A stretch of 64,000 bases of DNA, taken from an uncultured Granulosicoccaceae bacterium. Lineage in GTDB: Bacteria > Pseudomonadota > Gammaproteobacteria > Granulosicoccales > Granulosicoccaceae. The stretch spans positions 19,080 through 83,079 of the forward strand of contig CALGND010000067.1 in NCBI GenBank assembly GCA_937958675.1. The letters run 5' to 3'. Position 1 is the first letter of the stretch. Every line of letters starts with the position of its first letter. Position numbers and translations under genes: made by a program. Of the stretch, positions 44,905 through 54,958 are shown one piece after another. Below the pieces are notes generated by a model. It was given only the letters and a program-made list of their open reading frames with translations. It was not told where the DNA came from and did not search any database.

Positions 44905-45694
44905 ATTGGTGGTTAGCGTGTTTAGCCCAGGCTGCATTTTGAGTGCTTGTCAGTATACCGCTACCACCGCCAACTCGCCTTATTAGTGCTGCAATACATA
45001 ATATCAACAGCAGTGCTGGGCCGCCGAATCCTGCGTGTTCTGTGATGATCGCAGCCGAAGTGATTCCATCATGATACGGCTCAGCCTCCAGTGGCAAACT
45101 ACGCAGATTGCGAAAAGTCTGATTGTCCACGCTATCAAGCACTTCGCCACTGTGGGCGTCGTGGATATCGATTTGCACCTGATAGTTACCCGCTCGATAT
45201 TGATTGACCAATTGAGCTTCAACGCGGTAGACATCTGAGCCCGAGCGCCCGTAGATTCTGAAGGTGTTGCTTGTGAGCAGTACAACCGGTGTTTGGTTAT
45301 CCAATTGTAGGAAGATCGTAGCGTAGACGTCCTGACTACCGTATGTGGTATCGACATCGAAGCTCAAGCTGAATCCACCAAAGTAGCCGTCTCGGTCGTT
45401 GTCGGCAAAGAGGGATGTACCCACGTCGTCTACCCAGACATTATTGTGGTGGTTGCTGTAGTTGGGATAAATTACATGGCCTTGCAGGCTTTGTTCTGAT
45501 TTTGCGATCGCCCATTCCTCGACGGATGCGTCATAGCCCTCGGTCACTCTCAGTTCGTTCGAAAAGGTTTGCAATCGTACTTGGGTGTCAGCTGCTGCAA
45601 TAAGGGGTAGTTGCAGCATGCACAGCATCAACGTTGCTAGGCATTTGGCAGTCATTGGCGTTGTTATGCGATTGTTCTTATTTGTGCTGAGCAT
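44855..45694 (-). CDS. Exported choice-of-anchor H family protein with CTERM-like end
   Basis: About 279 residues from the ATG at 45694. It starts with a signal peptide (ATLMLCMLQLPLIAAADTQ). The middle (DNDRDGYFGGFSLSFDVDT, VYATIFLQLD) matches the choice-of-anchor H family. Near residues 220-245 there is a Gly-rich start (EHAGFGGPALLLILCIAALIRR), like the GlyGly-CTERM type sorting tail, but about 37 more residues follow before the stop. This extension overlaps prpE by 50 bp, so the usual ending at RR is lost. Family call good; anchoring mode unsure. No rhombosortase is seen. Confidence 0.7.
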   Translation of the reverse strand: MLSTNKNNRITTPMTAKCLATLMLCMLQLPLIAAADTQVRLQTFSNELRVTEGYDASVEEWAIAKSEQSLQGHVIYPNYSNHHNNVWVDDVGTSLFADNDRDGYFGGFSLSFDVDTTYGSQDVYATIFLQLDNQTPVVLLTSNTFRIYGRSGSDVYRVEAQLVNQYRAGNYQVQIDIHDAHSGEVLDSVDNQTFRNLRSLPLEAEPYHDGITSAAIITEHAGFGGPALLLILCIAALIRRVGGGSGILTSTQNAAWAKHANHQYEPISSTSSTSDQLTF

Positions 45695-46245
<551 letters not shown>

Positions 46246-46248
46246 CCG

Positions 46249-46346
46249 TGTCACCCTCGCGAAGGCGAGGATCCATCCCTGATCCGGCATTGATCCGGAG
46301 CGCCGGACCACCGGAACGCCGGACCGTCGCCTACGCAAGGATGACA
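46249..46346. repeat. Palindromic repeat, copy 2
   Basis: About 98 bp between hfq and hflX. It starts TGTCACCCTCGCGAAGGCG and ends in GCAAGGATGACA, with short end arms TGTCA / TGACA and an inner stem CCTCGC-GAAG-GCGAGG (46255-46270). Internal CCGGA repeats give more pairings. It shares CTCGCGAAGGCG with the copy at 29646-29717. Its position inside a likely operon suggests an mRNA-stability or termination role. Confidence 0.6.
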
Positions 46347-46359
46347 AGGCTGTATCGAT

Positions 46360-47697
46360 TTGTTTGAAAGACCCTCCTCGAGTGACGGAAACGCACTCTT
46401 AGTTTTTATGGATGTTGCACTATCAGCAGAGGCTTCCGCGTATCCGCAATCCGAAGCTGAGTTTGCTTGCGACGAATTTGTCGAACTGTCCGAATCTGCC
46501 GGAATGGCAGTGGTTGAGTTGGTCAAAGGTAGCCGTAAAAAACCGGATCCACGAACTTATATCGGTAAAGGAAAGATCGATGAAATCAAACTCCTATTAA
46601 AAGAACATGACGTCGATGTTGTGTTGTTTGGTCAGCGTTTGTCACCCAGCCAAGAACGTAACTTAGAGCGAGAGCTTGAGGTAAGGGTGCTGGATCGATC
46701 GTCGCTAATTCTCGATATATTTGCGCAGCGTGCCCGAAGTTTTGAGGGTAAGTTGCAAGTTGAACTAGCTCAGCTTACTCATTTATCAACACGTTTAGTG
46801 CGTGGATGGACTCACCTTGAAAGACAAAAAGGCGGCATTGGTTTGCGTGGACCAGGCGAAACTCAGCTAGAAACTGATCGACGTTTATTAAATGAACGCG
46901 TAAAGACACTAAAGCAACGTTTAGTTAAGGTTCGTCGTCAGCGTTCACAAGGCAGATCACAACGCAGTAAGTCAGGCACGCCAACTGTTGCGCTGGTGGG
47001 TTATACCAATGCGGGTAAATCAACACTGTTTAATCAGTTAACCGATGCCAAGGTGTATGCAGCTGACCAGCTTTTTGCAACGCTTGACCCGACGATGCGC
47101 CGGATGCCGTTGCCAGGTGGCAACACTGCCGTGTTAGCTGATACGGTTGGCTTTATCAATGATCTGCCACACGAGTTAGTGGCGGCATTTTTATCAACAC
47201 TGACTGAAACACGCGAGGCTGATTTGCTCTTGCATGTTGTGGATGCTTGCGACGATTTACGCGATAACCGTCGCGAGCAAGTGGATGCTATTTTAGAAGA
47301 GATAGGGGCCTCACACGTGCCTCAGTTGATGGTGTTTAATAAGGTCGATAAAACAGAGTTTGATGCGCATCTAGAGCACGATCCAGAAGGCTTACCCTCG
47401 GCTGCCTGGGTGTCAGCGATTTCGGGTGCTGGCATAGATGAATTAAAGGCTGCCATATCTCAGGTAGTGAGTCGTACTCGCAGTATTGGCTGGCTAAACC
47501 TATTGCCATCTCACGGACGACTACGAGCACAGCTTTTTGAGGCCGACGCGGTGAGGGAGGAAGTGATTAAAGACGACGGCGGCTTAAATCTGTATATCGA
47601 TATGGATGAAATCGACTTTGAGCGGCTAATGCGCGAGCACGATTTAAGCGATCGCTTTACCTCTGACTCACTTGAGCCTACTGCTGCGCCGCAATAG
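46360..47697 (+). CDS. hflX: Ribosome-associated GTPase HflX
   Basis: 445 residues from a TTG start that gives the usual LFERP-type beginning (FERPSSSDGNALLVF). HflX binds the 50S subunit and splits stalled ribosomes. The N-terminal domain has TYIGKGKIDEI and GGIGLRGPGETQLETDRR; the GTPase has GYTNAGKSTLFN (G1), DTVGF (G3) and FNKVDK (G4). Its place after hfq is the common gammaproteobacterial order. Confidence 0.95.
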   Translation: MFERPSSSDGNALLVFMDVALSAEASAYPQSEAEFACDEFVELSESAGMAVVELVKGSRKKPDPRTYIGKGKIDEIKLLLKEHDVDVVLFGQRLSPSQERNLERELEVRVLDRSSLILDIFAQRARSFEGKLQVELAQLTHLSTRLVRGWTHLERQKGGIGLRGPGETQLETDRRLLNERVKTLKQRLVKVRRQRSQGRSQRSKSGTPTVALVGYTNAGKSTLFNQLTDAKVYAADQLFATLDPTMRRMPLPGGNTAVLADTVGFINDLPHELVAAFLSTLTETREADLLLHVVDACDDLRDNRREQVDAILEEIGASHVPQLMVFNKVDKTEFDAHLEHDPEGLPSAAWVSAISGAGIDELKAAISQVVSRTRSIGWLNLLPSHGRLRAQLFEADAVREEVIKDDGGLNLYIDMDEIDFERLMREHDLSDRFTSDSLEPTAAPQ

Positions 47698-48565
47698 CCG
47701 ATGCTTGCTTAGCCAGATAAACAGCATCTGCAAGCACATGATTGGCGCGCTCACTGTTATATCGTGCGAAAAACTCCATCGCATCCGGTACCCAATGATA
47801 GTCAAGTTTAATTAACCGTTTCTCTTCCACACTTTCTTCAATCATTGCTTCTGGTAAGCAAGCCACGCCCAAGCCATCAGTCGCCATTTTTAAACAGGCC
47901 GATAAACTACTCGATGGTACATAGCGCACTGATTGATCTGCAAAGTGTGCGGCCAGTTGTTTAACGGAAAGCGTTTCTTTAGCGTGAGTTAGTATCGGGT
48001 AGGCTTGCGGTATAAACGCTCGCGAATTATCCGCATGCTGCAAAGCAGGAGCTGCAATCCATACCCAAGGGTAAGTGCCAATTTTAACTGCCTCTGAGCT
48101 CTCAGTTTTGAACGGGCCATTTTGCAAAGCTAAATCAATGGCGTTCGAATCAAGCGCAGTGCTCAAGTTGCTTGAAAGATCCACAGTTAAATCTAATTGC
48201 ACATTGGGGTAACTCTCATGAAAGCTGGATAGAAATGGTGTTAGCCAAGAGTGTACGACCATTTCAGTAACACCTAAGCGCAAGATGCCATCAAACAAGT
48301 CCTTCTTATTGGCGGTAACCAAAAATTCGTCCAGCGAAGCAATGACTCCTCGGGCTTTTATAAGTAGCTCCTGACCCAGAACGGTAAGCTCGATTGTGCC
48401 GCCATGGCGCTCCATCAGTTTGGCATCGAGTGTTTGCTCCAACACCGCTATCCGGGAAGAGATGTTGGGCTGTGTGGTATTTAAGTTGGATGCTGCTTTG
48501 CGGAAGCTGCCGTGATCGGCAACCTGCACTAATGCCTCTAATTGTTTGATCGTGGTGCTAGCCAT
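47678..48565 (-). CDS. LysR-family transcriptional regulator
   Basis: 295 residues. The N-terminal winged helix is typical: TIKQLEALVQVADHGSFRKAA, then NTTQPNISSRIAVLEQTL. The rest is the LysR substrate-binding domain (LRLGVTEMVVHSWL; GLGVACLPEAMIEE). It is divergent from the hydantoinase operon and so is the likely regulator. Its 3' end overlaps hflX by 20 bp, tail to tail. The inducer is unknown. Confidence 0.92.
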   Translation of the reverse strand: MASTTIKQLEALVQVADHGSFRKAASNLNTTQPNISSRIAVLEQTLDAKLMERHGGTIELTVLGQELLIKARGVIASLDEFLVTANKKDLFDGILRLGVTEMVVHSWLTPFLSSFHESYPNVQLDLTVDLSSNLSTALDSNAIDLALQNGPFKTESSEAVKIGTYPWVWIAAPALQHADNSRAFIPQAYPILTHAKETLSVKQLAAHFADQSVRYVPSSSLSACLKMATDGLGVACLPEAMIEESVEEKRLIKLDYHWVPDAMEFFARYNSERANHVLADAVYLAKQASAIAAQQ

Positions 48566-48597
48566 CGTTCGCTACGCCGGTTCAAAGCCTATAGAGT

Positions 48598-48621
48598 ATC
48601 AATAAAATTGATCGAATTGAT
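48598..48621. promoter_or_regulatory. Candidate LysR operator
   Basis: ATCAAT (48598-48603), ATTGAT (48607-48612) and ATTGAT (48616-48621) lie in the gap between the LysR gene and the hydantoinase operon. They give an inverted repeat and a direct repeat in an AT-rich region, which is what a LysR-type site often looks like. No strict T-N11-A claim is made. Confidence 0.35.
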
Positions 48622-48688
48622 AAATATAAATAATTAGATTTAATCGCAGGGTCGCGCTAATGTGGGCCGCACTCCTAAGGAAGCCAGC

Positions 48689-50776
48689 ATGAGTACTAGC
48701 AGAATTCGATTAGGCGCTGATATCGGCGGCACATTCACTGACGTGGTGCTTGAAAAAGGAGGTGAGCTTTTTTCGAGCAAGGTTTTGACCACCTATTCTG
48801 CTCCTGAGAATGCCATTCTGGATGGGATGCAGCAGGTGTGTAAAAAAGCTGATGTATCGCCTGGTGATATTCAACAAATTATTCATGGCACTACGTTAGC
48901 CACTAACGCGTTAATCGAGCGTCGTGGTGCCAAGACGGCCTTAGTCACCACCACGGGGTTTCGTGATGTTATTGAGATGCGAACCGAATCTCGATTCGAA
49001 CAATACGATCTTAATTTGAACTTGCCTGAGCCTCTGCTTGATCGCAACATGCGCTACTGCGTAACAGAGCGAATGGATGCATCGGGTAATGTATTGCTGC
49101 CGCTCGATATGAATGAAGTTGATGGCATCGCTGATCAACTTGAGAAAGCAGGCTATGAAAGTATCGCCATCGGCTTGATACATTCCTACGTCAATGACAG
49201 TCATGAGAAACAGGTGCGTGATGCATTGGCGAAGCGCTTGCCTAATGTGATGATTTCCATTTCATCAGAGGTGTCACCGCAGATGCGTGAGTACGAACGC
49301 TTCAACACAGTGGTCGCAAACGCTTATATCAAACCGTTGATGAAATCGTACCTAAGTCGCCTAGAGGATCGGCTTATCGATAGCGGCGTTGATTGCAGCA
49401 TTTTTTTAATGCACTCCGGCGGCGGCATCATATCCATTGAAAGTGCAGCAGATTTTCCAGTGCGGTTGGTAGAGTCCGGCCCAGCCGGTGGCGCTGTGTT
49501 TGCCGCCAATATTGCTGCACGCTATGGCCTTGATAAAGTGTTGTCGTTTGACATGGGTGGCACCACGGCCAAGATATGTTTGATTAAAAACCAGACGCCC
49601 AAAACTAGCCGGGTGTTTGAAGTGGCGAGAACCTACCGATTTAAGAAAGGCTCTGGCATGCCAATCTCGATACCGGTTATCGATATGGTTGAAATTGGAG
49701 CTGGCGGTGGGTCATTAGCCCATGTCGATTCCATGCGCCAAATTCGTGTAGGCCCAGAGTCTGCCGGTTCCGAGCCTGGGCCTGCCTGCTATGGGCAGGG
49801 AGGTGAGCGGCCTGCAGTGACTGATGCTGATTTAATCCTGGGAAAGCTCGACCCGAATAATTTTGCAGGCGGCTCGATGAAATTGCATGCTGATGATTCT
49901 GCCAAAGCCTTAAATGCGCACATCGGTAATACGCTTGATATGGATGCGCAAACCGCCGCGTTTGGTTTAGCCGAGGTGGTCGATGAGAATATGGCAAATG
50001 CTGCGCGCGTGCACGCAGTGGAAAACGGCGAAGATTTAGCCGAGTACACGATGATCGCCTTTGGAGGAGCAGCGCCATTACATGCCGGACGTTTGTGTGA
50101 AAAGCTTGGTGTTGATCGCTTGTTGGTGCCACCGGGTGCTGGTGTTGGCTCTGCCATTGGATTTTTACGTGCACCGTTTAGTTTTGAAGCCAACCGTTCG
50201 GTATACATGAAGCTCTCTGATTTTGATGCAAGCAAAGTGAAGTCATTGCTCATCGACTTAAGAACCGAAGCCACCAAGTTTGTGCGTAAATGCGATGCAA
50301 ACGCCGAAATACTCTCTGACTTTAAAGTGTATATGCGTTACATCGGGCAGGGTTGGGAGATACCGATCACGCTCACTGAGGAACAAGCCTTAGATCCGGA
50401 TAGCCAAACCTACCTGCAACTATTTGAAGATGATTACTCGAAGTTATTTGGTCGCCCAGTCGAGGGTATGGATGTAGAAGTCACCGTATGGGCTGTTAAT
50501 GCAACCACACCCCCAGAGAGTGTTGCGCGCATATCAGAACAAGCGGGGAACGCAACTGCAATCGCTACTGGCAAGCGCGATGTTTTTGATCCTGCGCTTA
50601 GCGCGAACGCGAGTGCAAAAATTGTCGATCGCTCCGCTTTGCAAATGGGTAGTACCGTCGAAGGGCCAGCGGTGATAGTGGAAGATGAAACCACTATCAT
50701 CTTGCCCAGTAGCCGTAAGGCTGTGTGTCAGCCTGATGGTTGTGTTGACGTGAAAGCAAAAGTGGCTAGAGGCTGA
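48689..50776 (+). CDS. Hydantoinase/oxoprolinase family protein, A subunit
   Basis: 695 residues from ATG 48689, AAGGA upstream; the frame opens at 48662. It matches HyuA / the A half of ATP-dependent N-methylhydantoinase or 5-oxoprolinase. It has a sugar kinase/actin-like ATPase fold: GADIGGTFTDVVLEKG near the start, HGTTLATNALIERRG, SFDMGGTTAKICLIK and FGGAAPLHAGRL. It works with the B subunit encoded next, opening a lactam or hydantoin ring using ATP. The true substrate is unknown. Confidence 0.9.
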   Translation: MSTSRIRLGADIGGTFTDVVLEKGGELFSSKVLTTYSAPENAILDGMQQVCKKADVSPGDIQQIIHGTTLATNALIERRGAKTALVTTTGFRDVIEMRTESRFEQYDLNLNLPEPLLDRNMRYCVTERMDASGNVLLPLDMNEVDGIADQLEKAGYESIAIGLIHSYVNDSHEKQVRDALAKRLPNVMISISSEVSPQMREYERFNTVVANAYIKPLMKSYLSRLEDRLIDSGVDCSIFLMHSGGGIISIESAADFPVRLVESGPAGGAVFAANIAARYGLDKVLSFDMGGTTAKICLIKNQTPKTSRVFEVARTYRFKKGSGMPISIPVIDMVEIGAGGGSLAHVDSMRQIRVGPESAGSEPGPACYGQGGERPAVTDADLILGKLDPNNFAGGSMKLHADDSAKALNAHIGNTLDMDAQTAAFGLAEVVDENMANAARVHAVENGEDLAEYTMIAFGGAAPLHAGRLCEKLGVDRLLVPPGAGVGSAIGFLRAPFSFEANRSVYMKLSDFDASKVKSLLIDLRTEATKFVRKCDANAEILSDFKVYMRYIGQGWEIPITLTEEQALDPDSQTYLQLFEDDYSKLFGRPVEGMDVEVTVWAVNATTPPESVARISEQAGNATAIATGKRDVFDPALSANASAKIVDRSALQMGSTVEGPAVIVEDETTIILPSSRKAVCQPDGCVDVKAKVARG

Positions 50777-50788
50777 CAGGGTACTAAT

Positions 50789-52498
50789 ATGGCTAATCAA
50801 AACTTACAAGTATCTTACCAAGTGCTTTGGAACCGTTTGATATCGGTGGTTGAAGAACAGGCGCAAGCCTTGGTGCGTACTGCATTTTCAACATCTGTAC
50901 GCGAGGCGGGAGATTTATCGGCCGGTGTTTACGATATTGATGGCCAAATGCTGGCGCAGGCAGTTACCGGCACGCCAGGACACGTCAACGCCATGGCCGA
51001 TGCGGTTGGGCATTTTATACGTCGCATAGGCAGCGAAAATATCTTTGAAGGTGATATCTATATTACTAACGACCCATGGGAAGGTACTGGGCATCTGCAC
51101 GATATCACCATGGTTACGCCATCGTTTTATGGAGGCAAATTGGTAGGCTTTTTTGCCTGTACTGCACATATAGTTGATATTGGCGGCCGAGGCTTTGGTG
51201 CTGATGCTGCAAGTGTTTATGAAGAAGGTTTGTACATACCGATCATGAAATTTGCTGAGCGTGGTGAGGTGGATGAAACGCTTGTGCGTATTGTGCGTGG
51301 CAATGTTCGTGAGCCTGACCAACTCATTGGTGACATGTATGCGCTCGCATCGTGTAACGAGATTGGCTATCGCCGCCTAAAAGACATGATGAAAGAATTT
51401 AAACTTAGCGACCTTGCTGGCATCGCTGAGTACATACTTGACAACTCTCGCCGCGCAACACTTGAACGCATTGCAGCACTTCCTAGAGGCAGTGCTGAGG
51501 GTGAGCTAACGGTTGATGGTTTTGATTCGCCCATTACCTTAAAAGTGAAACTCACGATTGAAGCTGATCGTATGTTGTCTGATTTTGAAGGCACATCAGG
51601 TTTGGATAAAAAGGGTATTAATTGCCCATTAGTTTATGCAAAAGCCTATGCCTGCTATGCGCTGAAGTGCGCTATTGCACCTGAGATTCCAAATAACGCA
51701 GCGTCGCTTGCGCCGTTTGAAATTTCGGCACCGCAGAATTCAATCGTCAATGCCTTGCATCCAGCGCCAGTAGCGCTGCGCCATATAGTTGGCCACTTTG
51801 TACCCGATGCGGTTTACAACGCGCTCGATAAACTTATTCCGTCACTAGTGCCAGCTGAAGGCGCGGGATGCTTGTGTAACTTCCAGGTGTCATTGAGACC
51901 GCGAACCGATGAACCCGCCCCAGAGCATGCGGTACGCTCCGAGGTATTAACGTTTAACTCGGGTGGTTCAGGCGCGCGCCCTAAGCATGATGGCTTAAAC
52001 GCAACTGCGTTTCCATCTGGCGTAATGACAATGCCAATTGAAGCTACCGAGAATGTCGGGCCGGTTATTATATGGCGTAAAGAGTTGCGCCCCGATAGTG
52101 GTGGTGTCGGTAAGCAAAGAGGCGGCCTCGGGCAGTATATGGAAGTGGGCGCACGTGATGGTCACGAATTTGATTTTCAAGCGATGTTTGATCGAGTTGA
52201 TCACCCCGCGCGGGGTCGCCATGGTGGTGGCAATGGCGCTTCTACCACCATTGCGCAAGATGATGGTTCGGCGATGCGCGGTAAAGGCAAGCAGTTTGTG
52301 CCGCACGGGCGTAAGGTGATGCTAGCGTTCCCCGGCGGAGCAGGGTACGGTAGCGCCGATCTGCGCGATGTGGGTTTGGTTAAACGCGATCTGGCGCGAG
52401 GTTATATCTCGGCCGAATCTGCAAAGCGTGACTATGGTTTAAATGATTCGGATATTTCTGAAGTTAATACTGCAATTGAAAATGGGGAGCCTGTGTAA
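50789..52498 (+). CDS. Hydantoinase/oxoprolinase family protein, B subunit
   Basis: 569 residues. It matches HyuB: VSYQVLWNRLISVVEEQAQ, DGQMLAQAVTGTPGHVNAM, ITNDPWEGTGHLHDITMVTP and HPARGRHGGGNGAST. With the A subunit it forms the ATP-dependent ring-opening hydrolase. It starts 12 bp after hyuA; its stop overlaps the next gene's ATG (TAATG). Its place in the operon supports catabolism of a cyclic amide. Confidence 0.9.
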   Translation: MANQNLQVSYQVLWNRLISVVEEQAQALVRTAFSTSVREAGDLSAGVYDIDGQMLAQAVTGTPGHVNAMADAVGHFIRRIGSENIFEGDIYITNDPWEGTGHLHDITMVTPSFYGGKLVGFFACTAHIVDIGGRGFGADAASVYEEGLYIPIMKFAERGEVDETLVRIVRGNVREPDQLIGDMYALASCNEIGYRRLKDMMKEFKLSDLAGIAEYILDNSRRATLERIAALPRGSAEGELTVDGFDSPITLKVKLTIEADRMLSDFEGTSGLDKKGINCPLVYAKAYACYALKCAIAPEIPNNAASLAPFEISAPQNSIVNALHPAPVALRHIVGHFVPDAVYNALDKLIPSLVPAEGAGCLCNFQVSLRPRTDEPAPEHAVRSEVLTFNSGGSGARPKHDGLNATAFPSGVMTMPIEATENVGPVIIWRKELRPDSGGVGKQRGGLGQYMEVGARDGHEFDFQAMFDRVDHPARGRHGGGNGASTTIAQDDGSAMRGKGKQFVPHGRKVMLAFPGGAGYGSADLRDVGLVKRDLARGYISAESAKRDYGLNDSDISEVNTAIENGEPV

Positions 52499-53709
52499 TG
52501 AAATCTGAAACGCCAAAAGAGCAAAGCTACGACGTTATTATTGTAGGCGGCGCCATTATGGGTTCCTCAACTGCATGGTTTTTGTCTGATAACAAGGATT
52601 TCAATGGCAAGGTGCTGGTGGTTGAAAAAGATTCAAGCTACGAATTTGCCTCTACCACGCACACTAACTCATGCATGCGTCAGCAATTCTCAGAAGAGCT
52701 AAACGTGCGGATTTCTCAATTTGCAGCCGACTTCGTAAAAAATATCCGGACGTATATGGGAAACGATGATCGTGTACCTGAGCTATCGATTCAGAATTAC
52801 GGGTATATGTATTTAGCGGACAACGAAGCTTTTGCCCAAGTGTTACGTGAAAACCAGAAAGTGCAACTTGATGCAGGTGCTGGTACTGAATTAATGACTG
52901 CCGAACAGATCAAAAAAAACTACCCGTTCTATAACGTTGATGACATTGTATTGGGTTCAATCAATACCGTTGACGAAGGCTTTTGGGATGGCTCCACAGT
53001 ATTTGATTGGTGGCGGCGTCAAGCGGGTGAGCGTGGTATTGAGTACATCACAAACGAAGTGGTGAGTATGGCTAAAAATGCGGCGGGTACACGAGTGGAA
53101 AGCGTGACGCTTAAATCGGGCGAAACGATCGCTTGCGGCCAAGTGGTTAATGCCTCTGGCCCGCGGGCTGCACGCACGGCAGCTATGGCTGGCATAACCG
53201 TACCGGTAGAGCCACGAAAACGGTTTACCTGGGTGTTTGCTGCTGAGCAACCATTAGATCGAGATTTACCGTTAACGATTGACCCTTCGGGTGTGCATGT
53301 TCGTGAAAACGGTGGTGGCACGTATTTGGCTGGCGGTCACAGTGATGTCGATCCAGCAGTTGATCATAGTGATTTCACAATGGATCAATCGTTATGGGAA
53401 AACCATATTTGGCCAGTGCTTGCTACGCGTATCCCTCAATTTGAAGCGATCAAAATAACCAGCGAATGGGCGGGTCATTATGCGTACAACGTGTTTGATC
53501 ACAATGCGATTTTAGGTTCTCACACGGAGGTCGAAAACTTTATATTTCTTAATGGATTTTCTGGTCACGGCTTGCAGCAGTCGCCAGCGATGGGGCGTGC
53601 TACATCCGAACTGTTGACCTATGGTGAGTACCGGACTTTGGATTTAACACCGTTTAACTACGAAAGAATCATCAACAACCAGCCGATCATCGAAAAAGCA
53701 ATAATTTAG
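52498..53709 (+). CDS. FAD-dependent amino acid/sarcosine oxidase-like protein
   Basis: 403 residues. The FAD-binding Rossmann motif is DVIIVGGAIMGSSTAWFL (about residues 12-29). Later EFASTTHTNSCMRQQF and LNGFSGHGLQQSPAMGRA match the DAO family (sarcosine, D-amino acid or related amine oxidases). It probably oxidises the amine or amino acid product of the ring-opening enzyme. It is coupled to hyuB. The covalent-flavin Cys cannot be assigned safely. Confidence 0.88.
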   Translation: MKSETPKEQSYDVIIVGGAIMGSSTAWFLSDNKDFNGKVLVVEKDSSYEFASTTHTNSCMRQQFSEELNVRISQFAADFVKNIRTYMGNDDRVPELSIQNYGYMYLADNEAFAQVLRENQKVQLDAGAGTELMTAEQIKKNYPFYNVDDIVLGSINTVDEGFWDGSTVFDWWRRQAGERGIEYITNEVVSMAKNAAGTRVESVTLKSGETIACGQVVNASGPRAARTAAMAGITVPVEPRKRFTWVFAAEQPLDRDLPLTIDPSGVHVRENGGGTYLAGGHSDVDPAVDHSDFTMDQSLWENHIWPVLATRIPQFEAIKITSEWAGHYAYNVFDHNAILGSHTEVENFIFLNGFSGHGLQQSPAMGRATSELLTYGEYRTLDLTPFNYERIINNQPIIEKAII

Positions 53710-53743
53710 GCTTCGTCATGGCTAGGATTGATTCACTAAAGTA

Positions 53744-54955
53744 ATGAACTACGCATCGTCACGTTTAGCATCCGTAAAACCGTCGGCATCTGCTTGGGTT
53801 AGCCAAGCAGCCCAGCGAGCAAGAGCGGCAGGTGAAGATATTATTGATCTGGGCTTGGGCGAACCTGATTTTGATACGCCACCACATATCATTGAAGCTG
53901 CCTACGCGGCCGGAAAAGCGGGTGAAACTCGATACCCACCGACGGATGGCACCAGTGAGCTAAAGCAAGCCATTATTAAGAAATTTCAGCGTGATAATCT
54001 GCTTGAGTACAGTGCCGGTGAAGTCATTATTTCTAACGGCGCTAAGCAAGTTATTTTTAATGCACTAATGGCATCGCTAGAACAAGACGACGAGGTACTA
54101 TTGTGCGCGCCGTATTTTGGTCAGTACAAAGATATGGTACTGATCCTTGGCGGTGTGCCTGTGACCATCCAGTGTGGTGCGGCCACTCAATTTCGCTTGG
54201 ATGCGGTTTCTTTGGAAAAAGCGATTACCCCTAAAACTCGTTGGTTGTTTTTAAACTTGCCATCTAATCCTGCGGGTGCCGTGTACACCGAAGATGATCT
54301 GCGCGCTATTGGTGATGTGTTGGAACGTAACCCTAACGTTCTGGTGTTGTCGGATGAAATCTACGAACACATTTTATTTGACGGAAAAAAATTCTGGTCT
54401 TTCGCCGAGATATGCCCAAGCTTAAAAGATCGAACATTAACCGTTAATGGTGTGTCTAAGGCCTATGCAATGACAGGCTGGCGAATCGGCTATGCCGGTG
54501 GCCCTCAGCCGCTGATCGCTGCGATGACTAAAGTACAATCACAAATATCGTCTGGTGCATGTTCGATTGCTCAGGCGGCGGCGGTAGCAGCATTGAATGG
54601 CCCGCAAGATGAAGTACATCGATTTTGTGCTGCCTTTCAAGCTCGCCGCGACCTTGTTTTTAGTCGAGTTTCAAGCATCGAAAAATTAACCCTTGACCCA
54701 CCAGCAGGCGCTTTTTATGCCTACATAGGTTGTTCGAAACTTATCGGTAACAAAACGCCTGACGGTACTGTGATTGAAGATGACACAGCCTTTACCAACT
54801 ACTTGCTAAAAGATGCCAAAATCGCCTGCGTACCGGGAAGCGCTTATGATCTTTCGCCTTTTTTTAGAATCTCTACCGCTGCCTCTGAAGCGGTCTTAAC
54901 TGAGGCGCTTGATCGTATTGAAGCCAGCGTCGCAAAACTAAAACCTGGAAACTAA
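53744..54955 (+). CDS. PLP-dependent aminotransferase, class I/II
   Basis: 403 residues. It matches the aspartate-type aminotransferase fold I: IIDLGLGEPDFDTPPHI, ISNGAKQVIFNAL, NLPSNPAGAVYT, LSDEIYEHILFDG and the Schiff-base Lys in GVSKAYAMTGWRIGYAGG. It transfers an amino group between an amino acid and a 2-oxo acid. In this operon it may act on the product of the oxidase. The specific substrate is unknown. Confidence 0.92.
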   Translation: MNYASSRLASVKPSASAWVSQAAQRARAAGEDIIDLGLGEPDFDTPPHIIEAAYAAGKAGETRYPPTDGTSELKQAIIKKFQRDNLLEYSAGEVIISNGAKQVIFNALMASLEQDDEVLLCAPYFGQYKDMVLILGGVPVTIQCGAATQFRLDAVSLEKAITPKTRWLFLNLPSNPAGAVYTEDDLRAIGDVLERNPNVLVLSDEIYEHILFDGKKFWSFAEICPSLKDRTLTVNGVSKAYAMTGWRIGYAGGPQPLIAAMTKVQSQISSGACSIAQAAAVAALNGPQDEVHRFCAAFQARRDLVFSRVSSIEKLTLDPPAGAFYAYIGCSKLIGNKTPDGTVIEDDTAFTNYLLKDAKIACVPGSAYDLSPFFRISTAASEAVLTEALDRIEASVAKLKPGN

Positions 54956-54958
54956 ATA

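Noticed and set aside
49677..50277. Two overlapping minus-strand frames of over 160 codons
   Set aside because: Both are antisense to the well conserved hydantoinase A gene and show no family motif.
48689..52498. Mobile element carrying the hydantoinase operon
   Set aside because: The operon seems inserted between hflX and hflK, but I found no transposase, integrase, direct repeats or tRNA-end duplication at its borders.
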